64,000 nt of DNA, taken from Escarpia spicata. Taxonomy: Eukaryota; Annelida; Polychaeta; Sabellida; Siboglinidae. Made by a program: the position numbers and the translations under genes. Location of the stretch: the NCBI GenBank assembly GCA_963995525.1, contig OZ023209.1:10956152-11020151 (forward strand), read 5' to 3'. Numbering within the stretch: the first letter of the stretch is position 1; each line of letters starts with the position of its first letter. This document shows, piece by piece, positions 1-13,480 of the stretch. The notes below the pieces were generated by a model. It saw only the letters and a list, made by a program, of their open reading frames with translations, had not been told where the DNA came from and ran no database searches.

Positions 1-996
1 AAGATGGGCAACGCTGTCGTCCAGTTTCTGCGGGATTGGGAGGGTGTTGGCGAGCACGTGGCAGGACTATGCTTTGACACAACGTCAAGCAACACTGGTA
101 CCCACACAGGTGCCATCACTGTAATTGAAGAGGCATTTCAAAAATATATCCTCTTTCTCGCATGCCGACACCATATACTGGAGATCATTGACGCTGCAGT
201 TTTCGATCTATTCTTTGTGTCAAAGGGTCCAATTATTCCGCTCTTCAGTCGGTTCAAGGAGAACTGGCCATTCATTGATCAAAGAAAGTACAACTCTCTG
301 GACAGTGAGACAACTAGGTCATATCGGTGTGCCTTGACAACACACGAGAAGCAATGGCTGGAGAGGTATAACGTTACAGCAAGCAAGTTCCTAACAAAAC
401 AACTTCGCAATAAGCACCCACGACAGGGTTATCTCGAGTTTATCCAACTAGCCATCATCTTGTTGGGTGGTGCACGTGACTCGAGACACCAGTTCTGCCC
501 ACCAGGCGTCTACCACCGTGCACGCTGGATGGCAAAAGGGATCTACTGCTTGAAGATATTCGCCTTCCGTGAGCAGTTCGAGCTTACTAGCCGCGAACTA
601 CAGGCTCTACAGCGCATCTGCCTGTTCACGATCACCATCTACATCAGCGCATGGGTAGATGCAGTTAGCAGCAGACGTGCGCCTATCAACGACCTCTGCC
701 TCCTTCGTGACATGGATAACTTCGATGACGTGGATGGTGTGATTGCACAGACAGCAGCAATGAAGACGAGGGGCCATCTCTGGTATCTCAGTGAAGACCC
801 AATCTCTCTGGCGCTCTTCTCTGACCGTGTCTCTGCAGACGAGAAGACGGCAAATGTAGCTGCCTTTGGGAGACCTGCAAAGAAGATTGACATGCGGCGG
901 GTGGAGGCGAAGAAGATAGTCTCCTTCAATGAAGTGCAACTCGCCAATTTCGCAAAGGAACGTTCGCTCAACCATTTTGAAATACTGTGTTTCTAA
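1..996 (+). pseudogene. Transposase-like (RNase H-fold, hAT-related?) fragment
   Basis: The frame is open from base 1, so the N-terminus is cut by the window edge; the first Met is at 4 and the stop is at 994-996. Visible motifs are FDTTSSNTG near residue 25, ACRHHILE near residue 53, HRARWMAKGIYCLKIF near residue 170 and a C-terminal NHFEI. An Asp-bearing FDTTSSNTG block followed by a Cys-x-His-His block resembles the first catalytic strand and insertion of hAT-like RNase H-fold transposases. I know similar proteins as multicopy unnamed predictions in invertebrate genomes. There is no zinc finger or dimerisation domain in view. It lies about 1 kb upstream of the first visible exon of lysozyme-like copy 1 and occupies the place where that gene's signal-peptide exon would be expected. 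Identity as a mobile element is inference; the frame itself is clear. Confidence 0.5.
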
Positions 997-1127
997 ATTT
1001 ATCCCTATATTGCGATTTTATAAAAAAAACTTTGGTGCTTTGAGAGGTCTTTTTATAATTTTAACACAGTTATTTTCTCACCCAACCTCACGTTTTTAGC
1101 CCATATGCGTGGTTGATTTGTTTTGGC
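997..1127. other. AT-rich spacer
   Basis: No coding or repeat signal was seen between the transposase-like frame and the GT-rich array. It is not similar to the corresponding upstream DNA of lysozyme-like copy 2 (40370-40890), so the duplicated block starts within or near the GT-rich array. Confidence 0.5.
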
Positions 1128-2025
1128 CACCATGTGCATGTATGTGTGTATGCATGTATCTATGTGTGTGAGCGTGTGCGCGTGTGCTTATGTGCTTGTG
1201 TGTGCGTGTGCATGTGTGTGCGTGTGTATGTATGTATGTATGTATGTATATATGTATGTATATGTTTGTGCGTGTTCACTCCCGCACATTTGTGTGTTTG
1301 TACGTGTGTAATTAAAACAAATGCCATCTCTCTCACTACAGACCCGTGAACGTTTGTATGTGTATTATATGTATGTATGCATGTATGTATGTATGTATGT
1401 ATGTATGTGTGTGTATATGTGTGCTTATGTTAGTGCGTGTTCATGCGCGTACCTTTGTGTGTCTGTACGTGTGTGATTAAAACAAATGCCGTCTCTCTCA
1501 CTACAGACCCGTGAACGTTTGTATGTGTATTATATGTATGTATGCATGTATGTATGTATGTATGTGTGTGTATGTGTGTGCTTATGTTTGTGCGTGTTCA
1601 TGCGCGTACCTTTGTGTGTATGTACGTGTGTGATTAAAACAAATTGCCATCTCTCTCACTACATACCCGTGAACGTTTGTATGTGTATTATATGTATGTA
1701 TGCATGTATGTATATATGTATGTATGTATGTGTGTGTATGTGTGTGCTTATGTTTGTGCGTGTTCATGCGCGTACCTTTGTGTGTATGTACGTGTGTGAT
1801 TAAAACAAACTGCCATCTCTCTCACTACAGACCCGTGTACGTTTGTATGTGTACTGTATGTATGTAAGTATGTATATATGTGTGCGTATGTGTGTGTTTG
1901 TGTGTGCACGCGCAAGCTTTTGTGTGTCTGTGATTAAAACAAACTGCCATCTCTCTCACTACAGATCCGTGTATGTTTGTATGTGTATGTGTAATTAATA
2001 CAAAGTGCCATCTCTGTGACTACAG
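1128..2025 (+). repeat. GT-rich tandem array carrying repeated splice acceptors
   Basis: An array of about 130-165 bp units. Each has a GTGT/TATG-rich part followed by a conserved block: a pyrimidine-rich CTCTCTCACTACAG acceptor and then ACCCGTG. The block ends at 1341, 1506, 1664 (AG mutated to AT), 1830 and 1964, and finally at the real acceptor at 2025. The array is the 3' end of the intron before the first visible lysozyme-like exon, so the units look like tandem copies of the intron/exon junction itself. A shorter version precedes copy 2 at 40890-41314. Confidence 0.8.
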
Positions 2026-5047
<3,022 letters not shown>

Positions 5048-5184
5048 GTTGTCACGTGACCGACGGTGAGAGAAGACGAGATTTCCCGGTTGGGGATGGC
5101 ATAGATCTTGGCGATAAAGAAATACTTCTGTTTAATGATTGCATCCAGTTGTTGTTGTTGTGCTTGACGTGTAGGTTGCTATTT

Positions 5185-5190
5185 AATAAA
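5185..5190 (+). terminator. Poly(A) signal of lysozyme-like paralogue 1
   Basis: AATAAA lies 138 bp after the stop codon, in a 3' UTR that is nearly identical to that of paralogue 2. Confidence 0.7.
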
Positions 5191-5327
5191 GTCAGTGATA
5201 TCAGGATTTCGACTTGGTTCCATTGGGCCCTACCTACTGTAGTTCTCCCCCGTCTGGAGCACCAGAATGAGGACTTGGCTGGTGTGTGTAGAAGCTCGTT
5301 AGCTGACGCCTCATAGCAGACGTCCTC

Positions 5328-5502
5328 ACGTGGTCGCTTTAAACGTACACCCGATATCACTGAAACATACTAGAAAGGTGACCTCAGCAGATTTTTGTAA
5401 AGTCCCTGTGTCATCAGGTATTCGATATGACACCGAAAAATGTGAGATCAGTACGTTAATTTGTATTGTGTTTTAGAAAACTATCCACACGAGGCATCCA
5501 TC

Positions 5503-5546
<44 letters not shown>

Positions 5547-5556
5547 TGTGTGTCAT
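5328..5556. other. Copy-1-specific indel with (AT)n
   Basis: About 230 bp present here but absent from the matching position of the second block (junction near 44760). It contains an AT dinucleotide run at about 5503-5541. No terminal repeats or coding potential were seen. Confidence 0.6.
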
Positions 5557-5639
5557 GTCATGCGGTTCTTTAAGTTGCGTTTGGCTTACTTGAGGTAAAT
5601 AGGCTCGAATATCTATGGACTTGTCATGCATGCTTTCAC

Positions 5640-7033
5640 TAGAGGGTTTACCCAGCGATGCTGCATGGGTGTAGTTCAGTGTTTCTCAAATTGTTTGGCT
5701 CTACGACCACTTTTTGTCAGACAATTGTCACAACGGCTCCCACCAACCATAATAAATCTAAAATAACCAATGTGTACTCTAAAGTCTAAAAAGCCAGTTA
5801 GAAATGAATACACCTTTTTGTTTGAAGTGATATTTAAAAGATGCAGCTGTTAACCAATAGGTGACGCTGTATAACACCAACAAGCTCCATGGCTGTGATT
5901 TTGTTAAGTCGTACCTTACTGACACAGCGCAAAAAAATGCCTGTTTTGATCCATTCAATCAAATAAGTGACTCTGCGTAACACCAACAAGCTTCATGATT
6001 GTGAATTATTTTTATTTCTGACGGTGAATAAAAAAAGGTCTGTTTTATTTCTTACAACCAGATAGGTGACATTGTATAATACCTACAATTATTTGAAATG
6101 GTATCTTACTGAGGGTGCATAAAGAACTTTCCGTGTTGGTCGGTTCAAACTTCAATGGAATGGATGATGCTGCAACGCATCGACAAGTTGATTTATTCTG
6201 GGTTTGGTATAGCGACTGCACGCCGGAGATCATGCTCCATCTTTAGCTTGCTGCGACATTTTGTCTTAATGTGCACGGGATCAGAGAACGTAGCCTCACA
6301 GCCGTAGATTAAAGCTAATGTTAGCATGTGACACAGGGTAAAGTCACACAAGTTAGGGTACATAACTTCCATAGATGACCAGAACACTATAACAGTTTCA
6401 GATTCGAACTTCATCTTGGCACCTGAATCTTCCTGGAAATCAAGAAGCTCTGTTTGTTTACCATCGTTGTCATCTGGTACACACGTTATTGGCGCGGTGA
6501 ATGCATTCCTCAACAGCCGAGTTGAATGGCTAGATATCGGGAAATATATTGTGAATTCCACCTCCAGTGCTTTCAGGTGCTGAACTATCATACTCTGTGT
6601 TGTGTCATCGCACCCTTCGGCGACTTCTGATAATGTTTCTAACATTTCGAAATTGTGTAAGCCAATATTGCGCCTCCAATTCTCCAGTTTGCGCACGAAT
6701 ACTTTGATTTTTTCAACAGAATTAACGACCAAGGTTTCTTTCCCCTGAAGTTCAAAGTTCAGATTGTTGAGGTGTCCGAAGATGTCGACGAGGAACGCTA
6801 GTTGTAGCTCCCATCATCTTCTTTCACAAAGTTCACAGTTTTATAACTGTGTCAAGGGTTTCCAGGAGCTCCTGTAGTAATGCCTTTGATGCAAGGGCCT
6901 GTCTGTGGACTATGTAATGAAGTGAGAAGGCATGCGAAGCTTTTCGTTTGACGTGGGTTACACGTCCCCCTAAAATTGCCAAACGATCCCCCGGAGTACC
7001 ACCACCCCCAGTTTGAGAACCGTTGGTGTATTT
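5640..7033 (-). pseudogene. Decayed hAT transposase (ZBED5/FAM200-like), copy 1
   Basis: The minus-strand frame 6732-6193 reads VEKIKVFVRKLENWRRNIG and later LIYGCEATFSDPVHIKTK, followed by a basic KxxMEHDLRRA segment. This is the C-terminal part of hAT transposases of the ZBED5/FAM200 group, including the dimerisation region that normally reads STYxCExxFS. Another frame at 7147-6833 overlaps its upstream part. Several frame changes make it non-functional. The paralogous, equally broken copy is at 45233-46340. This copy was later interrupted at about 7033 by the LINE that follows. Confidence 0.65.
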
Positions 7034-7414
7034 AGAGTAGAATGACTTCTTCTGACATATAGAGTCATGAGGGTCATATAGAGTCATGAGGGTCACTAGC
7101 TGGTAACGTGGATTGTCTTGGGTTGAGAAAAATACACGTTTTAACACGGCAGTTGAATTGACTCGCTCTCAACATGGACATATACAATTGGGTAAGCGTC
7201 TAGTGCATCTATGTAATGTGATTAAAACGCCGTGAAGACGTAGCACGAAGTCCCGAAGAGATATATATTCAAGTGTCTGTATTTCGTGGTGAATTATCGC
7301 CCAGACAACGCCTACACAACTGATGCGTGTCGGCTAGCCCCATTGTCAAAGCAGCATAGCCAAAGTCCAGATCGGCTATACAGCCTCACGTGCGCAAATA
7401 ACAAACAATCACTG

Positions 7415-8143
7415 ATGGGGCGGAAGTCGCCGAAGACGTGTACGGGGTCGACGCCGCGCAAAGACAGCTCAGCGAGCGACGACCCTATTACGGCTAAGCT
7501 AATGGACATTTTGACAGATGAACGTTTTGTCTCGAACGTCGCGGATCAAATCGCAGACATCCTCGCCCTGAAACTGAGCGCGCGCCTTGAAAAGCTAGAA
7601 AAAGAGGCTTCTCTACTCACCAAAAAGGTACAAACGCTGGAGGAGAAGGTGGAAATGTTGGAGACGGAGGCGGACAAACGTGAACAATACACGCGTCGTC
7701 CGAACCTCCGCATCTCCGGCATTCCAGAGACATCAGATGAAGTCACAAACAACTTAGTCATCGACACAATAAAGAAACTGGGGTTAGAAGACATTGGTAT
7801 CAGTGACCTGGAAAGAAGTCACCGCCTAGGTAAAAAGACCGACGAACGAGGACGCCCCCGAAAACGAACAATAATTGTACGTTTTCGTAGTGAAGCGGTG
7901 AGAGACGAAGTGTACCGTCAACGCACCAAACTGAAGAACCATAACCAGCACCACCGGGACGAACAGATATATATAAACGAAGATTTGACGTCTAAGAGAG
8001 CAGCACTTGCTTTCAAAGCAAGATTCCTTAAGAAGGAAAAGAAAATCAATGTTTGCTGGACATATGTAGGAAAGGTTCTTGTCAAAACAAACGTGGGAAC
8101 AGTAAAAGAAATCCTTTCTGCAAAGGACCTGGACATGTATTAG
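7415..8143 (+). CDS. LINE ORF1 protein (coiled coil plus RRM-like nucleic-acid-binding)
   Basis: The frame is open from 7286; I prefer the Met at 7415 (MGRKSPKTC) because the region before it has no protein-like composition. About residues 45-85 form a heptad-rich coiled coil (LEKLEKEASLLTKKVQTLEE). This is followed by RRPNLRISGIPE and DLERSHRLGKK, the signature of L1-type ORF1 RRM domains, and a basic C-terminal domain ending in LDMY. Such proteins trimerise and bind element RNA in the cytoplasmic RNP. The frame is intact. Its GC content is clearly higher than that of ORF2 1.4 kb downstream. Confidence 0.75.
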   Translation: MGRKSPKTCTGSTPRKDSSASDDPITAKLMDILTDERFVSNVADQIADILALKLSARLEKLEKEASLLTKKVQTLEEKVEMLETEADKREQYTRRPNLRISGIPETSDEVTNNLVIDTIKKLGLEDIGISDLERSHRLGKKTDERGRPRKRTIIVRFRSEAVRDEVYRQRTKLKNHNQHHRDEQIYINEDLTSKRAALAFKARFLKKEKKINVCWTYVGKVLVKTNVGTVKEILSAKDLDMY

Positions 8144-8189
8144 ACGGATCTTTGTGTAACGCCATTATTGGGACAAAAATACTTAAATA

Positions 8190-9060
8190 CATATTGAGCG
8201 TCTCCGGACGTTATTTTGAAACATTTTTTCGGATCATTTGAAGTTTCTACAACTGCGCCTCTGAACTGTCCAAGTAAGATACTATGATTATCGTGGTAGA
8301 GACTGCAACATATAATTTACAACCTACTATGCCATCACTGTATTACTATATTATTATTATATTATTGTATTACTATTATTATTATTATTATATACTTATT
8401 ATATAATAATTATTATTATATAATTATTACGGCTTTTAAGTCTTCCCGAAAACAACATTCAAAGTCACTACTACTATGCTTTTTACCTTTTTAATGACAC
8501 GTGATATTTATGATTATTGGGCCAAATATTGCAACATGTTAGTTCCAATATATTATGCTGTCACTGTATTATCGCATTATTCTATAATTATGAGGGTATT
8601 TTAAATCTCCCCGAAAATGTTATTTTGAAATAATCTTTGATATTTCAAAGTTGTTACTATTGTGCCTTTGAACTTCTAAATGATCACCGGGCCAGAGACT
8701 GTAATGCATACATTATGTTACCATTGTAATATTGGATTATTGTTCTATAATTAAGGGTAATTTTTTTGTTTTTATTTTGACACTTTGGCATTTTTTTTCA
8801 ATCAAATTTGCTATTACTTTGCCTTTCAAGTTTCTAAGTTGGCATATGATATTGTGATTATCGGGATATATACTGCAACATATTAAATTCAACATATGTT
8901 ACTACTGTAAAATTGCTTGATTCTGTAATTATAAGGTTTTGTTTTATCATTCAAAGCAGCCTTTAAACGTTCAAAGTGGCGTATGATAGTATGATTGTCA
9001 GGTGGTCAGAGATTTATATATGTCATATTATGTTAGCACTGTCAATGGCAGTGATTAATC
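8190..9060 (+). repeat. Degenerate ~165-bp tandem repeats in the LINE inter-ORF spacer
   Basis: About five diverged units recur, each with an AAGTCTCCCCGAAAA-like opening, then TTTCAAAGT, GCCTTTGAACTTCTAA, TGATTATCGGG, ACTGCAACATAT and TATGTTACCACTGTA-like blocks. Units start near 8190, 8428, 8595, 8755 and 8945. No protein coding is apparent. Confidence 0.6.
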
Positions 9061-9509
9061 ACTTGCAGTCAGTGGTGTATAGTATGTTTTATATGCTAAC
9101 TTGCAAACCGGCCTAAAAAGTGAATTTTTTTTTCTTTTCTTTTAAGTCTCCCCAAATTTTTGTATTATTCTCTCCCAAGTACATATCATGATGTTATTGA
9201 CTCTAAGCCTAGTTGGCCTTTCTTTTCTTATTTTGTTAAGTTCCCTGATAGAAATCCATGCGATGTCTATCTCTACTTACTCTTTGATACTAACAATTGA
9301 ATTTGTATTCTTTTGGTTAATCGTCAACATCAACGTATTTATCATTACTTGTATGTATACAACTGTTCAACGGATATGTACTTATGATGTATATTATGAT
9401 ATGCATTCATACACTAGTTATATTTATGTACATATTTTTGAATGTTTTTGTAATTTTTTTTCAACGAACTCTGAAAGAATCACTATGATGTGCTCTAATA
9501 CATTTGTAA

Positions 9510-12500
9510 ATGGCAGAATCTATTAATATTAGCCGGATCCAAACAAATAAAAGCTTTGACTTAAAAACAATATTCAATGAAGCCAAACACATTGAAAATG
9601 AAAAGTATGATGATTCTCCATTTTCTCTTAACACACATGATTGTAAATATTTTACTGCAGTTGAGTTTTCTGAAGCATTCAAACCAGAAAACATGTCTTT
9701 ATCAATGTTCTGCATCAATTGCCGTAGTTTGGAGACACAATGGGATTCTCTTCAAGAATTACTTTTTAATATGTCGTCAAAAGGCCTGACTCTAGATCTC
9801 ATTGGACTAACTGAAGTTTTTAAAGTTCAACATGTTTTACGTTATAAAATAAATGGGTATCACAATTTACTATTCAATACAAGACTAGATACAGACGACG
9901 GGCATGGTGGAGTTGGCCTATACATCAGTAAAAAATACACCTATTTTAAACGTGAAGACTTGTCAATATTTATTCCTCATGTATTTGAGTCCATTTTTGT
10001 AGAGGTTCAAATTAAGAAATGTAAACCTATAATTGTGGGTGTAATCTATCGTCCCAACTCTCATCCACGTGCAGATCTTGATCTATTTATGGGTACCATA
10101 CTAGACATCCAAGACAAAATCTCAAATGAAAATAAAGTAGCGTACCTGATGGGGGATTATAATATTAATTTACTAAACTTTGTTACTCACAACAAAACTA
10201 ATGATTTTATAGATAATGTAATAGCACAAGGATATATTCCACACATAACAAAACCAACACGGATAACACCTGTTACAGCAACTCTTATAGACCATTTATA
10301 TTCTAATCATACTCACCCCAACTATGAATCGGGGATTATCGTTACAGACATGACTGACCATTTTGGAATATTTCATTTAATATATGGTAAACCTGCTACA
10401 CAAAAATTTGTATATAAACAAAAACGCCAGTTAAACTTGACCAACATTTTAAAATTTAGGAGTCTTTTGGCCACGGCTGACTATTCCTCTGTCCTATCTA
10501 CTAGCAATGCAAATGAAGCATACAACAACTTAATGTTAACATATACATCACTTTATGAAATATCTTGCCCAGTTAAAACTATCAGAGTAAATAGTAAATA
10601 TATTAAAAGAGAGCCCTGGGTAACATCAGGTATTATAGTGTCCTCAATAAAAAAAGACAAATTACTCCGCAGAAAGCTAAATAAGCCCAGTACAGCGAGA
10701 GAGGATGCTTATAAGGTATATTGTAGACTATTTAATAAGATCAAAAGAGCAGCAAAAATTAAGTATTATAGTGAAATACTGGAAGAACGTAAACATAGCA
10801 TCAAAGAAACCTGGACCATACTGAGAAAGGCAATATTTAATCAAAAAAAGAGTTTTCAATTACCTCAAACTTTCATTGTAAAAGGAGAAAAAGTATCAAA
10901 TTCTGCTTTTATTGCTGAAGAGTTTAACCGTTTCTTTGCTGATATAGGTAAATCAATGAGTGATCTAATACCTCCTCCCACAACCTCGTTTCATGCACAC
11001 CTAAAAGATAACTATCCTGTAAACTTTTTCATGCAACCTACTGATGTAAATGAAATCAAAAGAATAGTGCAAAAACTAAAAACTAAATGCACTGAAGGCT
11101 TCGATAGTTTATCTACAACACTTGTACAACAGACCATTGAGGAAATAACAATCCCACTTGTGCACATCATAAATAATTCCTTTGTTACAGGTGTTGTACC
11201 TGATAATTTAAAAATCGCTAAAATAATTCCAATTTATAAATCAGGAAATATTAATGTGTTTAATAACTACAGACCAATAAGTATTTTACCAACGCTTTCT
11301 AAAATAATGGAAAAAATAGTATGTAACAGATTAGTAATATATTTAGAGAAATATAATATACTGTATAAACATCAATACGGATTTCGTTCGAAACATTCTA
11401 CTATACATCCTATATTGCACTTACTTAAAGACATAGCAGATGCAAATGACAAAACTACCAAAGAAAGACATTGGCTGTGTTTCTCGACTTATCTAAGGCG
11501 TTTGATACAATTAACCATGACATTTTGTTGTATAAGTTAAATCATTATGGAATCAGAGGAATAAGTAATAGATGGTTTGCCAGTTACCTTTCTAATCGTA
11601 AACAATATATTGAAATAAATAATTGCAAATCTCCACTGATCAATATGACACATGGAGTACCACAAGGATCCATACTAGGACCTGTGCTTTTTTTAATTTA
11701 TATTAATGACATAGTGAATTCTAGTTCTCTAAACTTGCTATCCTTTGCAGATGATACCACTGTTTATTATTCAGGATATGATATTGAAAATTTAGTCATA
11801 AAAGTGAATCAAGAACTAAAACAATTATACAATTGGTTGTGTGCTAATAAATTGTGCTTGAACGTCAAAAAGACACATTTCTGTGTTTTTAGTCCAGTAA
11901 ACTCAAACTACGAAGTAAACAATAGCATTAAAATAAATAATGAAGTCATCAACCAAGTTGGCAAGTATAAAAATGACGAATCTGTAAAATTCCTGGGATT
12001 GTATATAGATAAGCACTTAACATGGAAAGAACACATCAACATAATTAGTTCCAAAATATCTAGAGCTATTTTTGCAATAAATAGAGTGAAATATTTCTTA
12101 CCATATAAGTCATTAAAATCATTATATTACGTTTTAATTCACAGTCATATAACATATGGTATACAAGCATGGGGCAATGGAAATACAAAGAAAATAGAAA
12201 TCTTACAAAAACGTGCTTTAAGAATAATTAATAAAAAAGGATATAGGAGTCATACTGATCCTTTATTTAAGTCTGACAAAATACTAAAAGTGTCAGATGT
12301 ATATAAACTACAGGTCTCACTATTTATTTACGACTTTAAACATGATTTATTACCCAAGTCATTTACAAATTTTGCGATCAAAAAGACTTTAGACAAAAGT
12401 ATAAGAATAACCCGACAATGCAACCTTCTTGTTAAACAGACACCTAGAACACATTTTTCGTCTAAACTACCAAAACATAATTTCACAAGAATCTGGAACA

Positions 12501-12637
12501 ATATAAACGAAAAAATAAGAAACACTAAACACAGGTTAAAATTTAGACGCGTGTTGTGTGACTTCTACTTAAACGCATATCTTCGTCAAGTGAATTGTAT
12601 AAATCCTAGATGTTCAGAATGTAATGAAACTGATTAA
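9510..12637 (+). pseudogene. LINE ORF2: endonuclease plus reverse transcriptase (one frameshift)
   Basis: The first frame (9510-11540) begins with an apurinic-type endonuclease: FCINCRSL, LIGLTEV, GGVGLYIS, VGVIYRPN, MGDYNINLL and TDHFGIFHL. Reverse transcriptase blocks follow (KIIPIYKSGN, NNYRPISILP, HQYGFRSKHST). The second frame (11471-12637) continues AVFLDLSKAFDTINHD, GVPQGSILGPVLFLIYIND and the catalytic SFADDTTVYY (FADD at 11754-11765), then a thumb and C-terminal domain ending with a CxxxxCxxC cluster. The two frames join through a single missing base near 11467. That is the only obvious lesion, so the copy is young. The protein nicks target DNA and primes reverse transcription on it. 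Confidence 0.85.
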
Positions 12638-12986
12638 ATGAAACTCTACCTTTGTTTGTAAGTTTATTACCGTTCTTACACTACGTTGTTAACCAAATAC
12701 AAATGTTTGGATCGCCTTTCTATTCACTTACATATACTACAATTGATCATACTTCTCAGTTCGTTGTTATATATCACCAACAACAGCACATACTTGTTTA
12801 ACATGATTTTGATGATTGTCATGATTGTAATCATTGAGTAATGATAATTAAATGGTGTCACTGGAAGACGGCTTTTAGCCAAGTGACATCCTTACAATGT
12901 AAAAAAATTCCATTTGTATGACATGTATATGTTAATTGTATGTTATGTTGTTACGTTGTAAAAATAAAGTTACTTACTTACTTCCA

Positions 12987-13480
12987 TGTCGCCATCTAGC
13001 GGAAGCTGTTTGAACGTCACGGGAAATAAGGTAAACCGACTGTGAAATATATACATATATATATATATATATATATCTGATATATTAGAAGCATAGTGAA
13101 CTTTTCCAATTTTGTATGGCATTTGTACCGCTGACAGTACCGAGCATATACACGATATCGAGCGTATGCCAAATAAAGCCGGCACAAAACGAATCATTGT
13201 CGCCATGTTACGGCTTCCCCAATAACGGCTTCGCAGAGTCAAACCGACAGACATCGTTGTTCATGGTTGATGAAGATTCAGTTGCTTGCTTGAATATTTG
13301 TATTTTCTGAGGGATTAAAACTGTGGGGCACCATAGATGTGGTGCGGTGTTTCCGGTCTCCAGATCACCCCTGTATATGTTGTTTATGAACAGTAGTGGG
13401 TGTGCGCTTTGTGCTGCCGCCATACAGATCGTCTCGTGTCTTTACATAATTATCTATATCTATTCTTATATGTGCGTGGA
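12987..13480. other. End of first duplicated block, (AT)n, then unassigned DNA
   Basis: From 12987 the sequence resumes homology with the second block (GTCGCCA...GGAAGC..., then a shared CGTCA-GGGAA-TAA-GTAAAC stretch) up to an AT run at about 13050-13075, which matches 46355-46418. Beyond that homology ends. Small frames on both strands show no recognisable domain. Confidence 0.6.

Larger units (their letters stand above)
7034..12986 (+). mobile_element. Near full-length two-ORF LINE (CR1/L2 group-like)
   Basis: The boundaries come from the empty site in the paralogous block. There GGTGTATTT runs directly into GTCGCCA (about 46313-46325), whereas here 5.95 kb separates the same two sequences. 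The element has a 5' UTR with a 19-bp direct repeat (about 7057-7096), ORF1 (7415-8143), an AT-rich spacer with degenerate tandem repeats, ORF2 with endonuclease and reverse transcriptase, and a 3' terminus of short tandem ACTT units (12970-12984). Short terminal repeats instead of a poly(A) tail are typical of CR1/L2-group LINEs. No clear target-site duplication was found. Confidence 0.75.
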
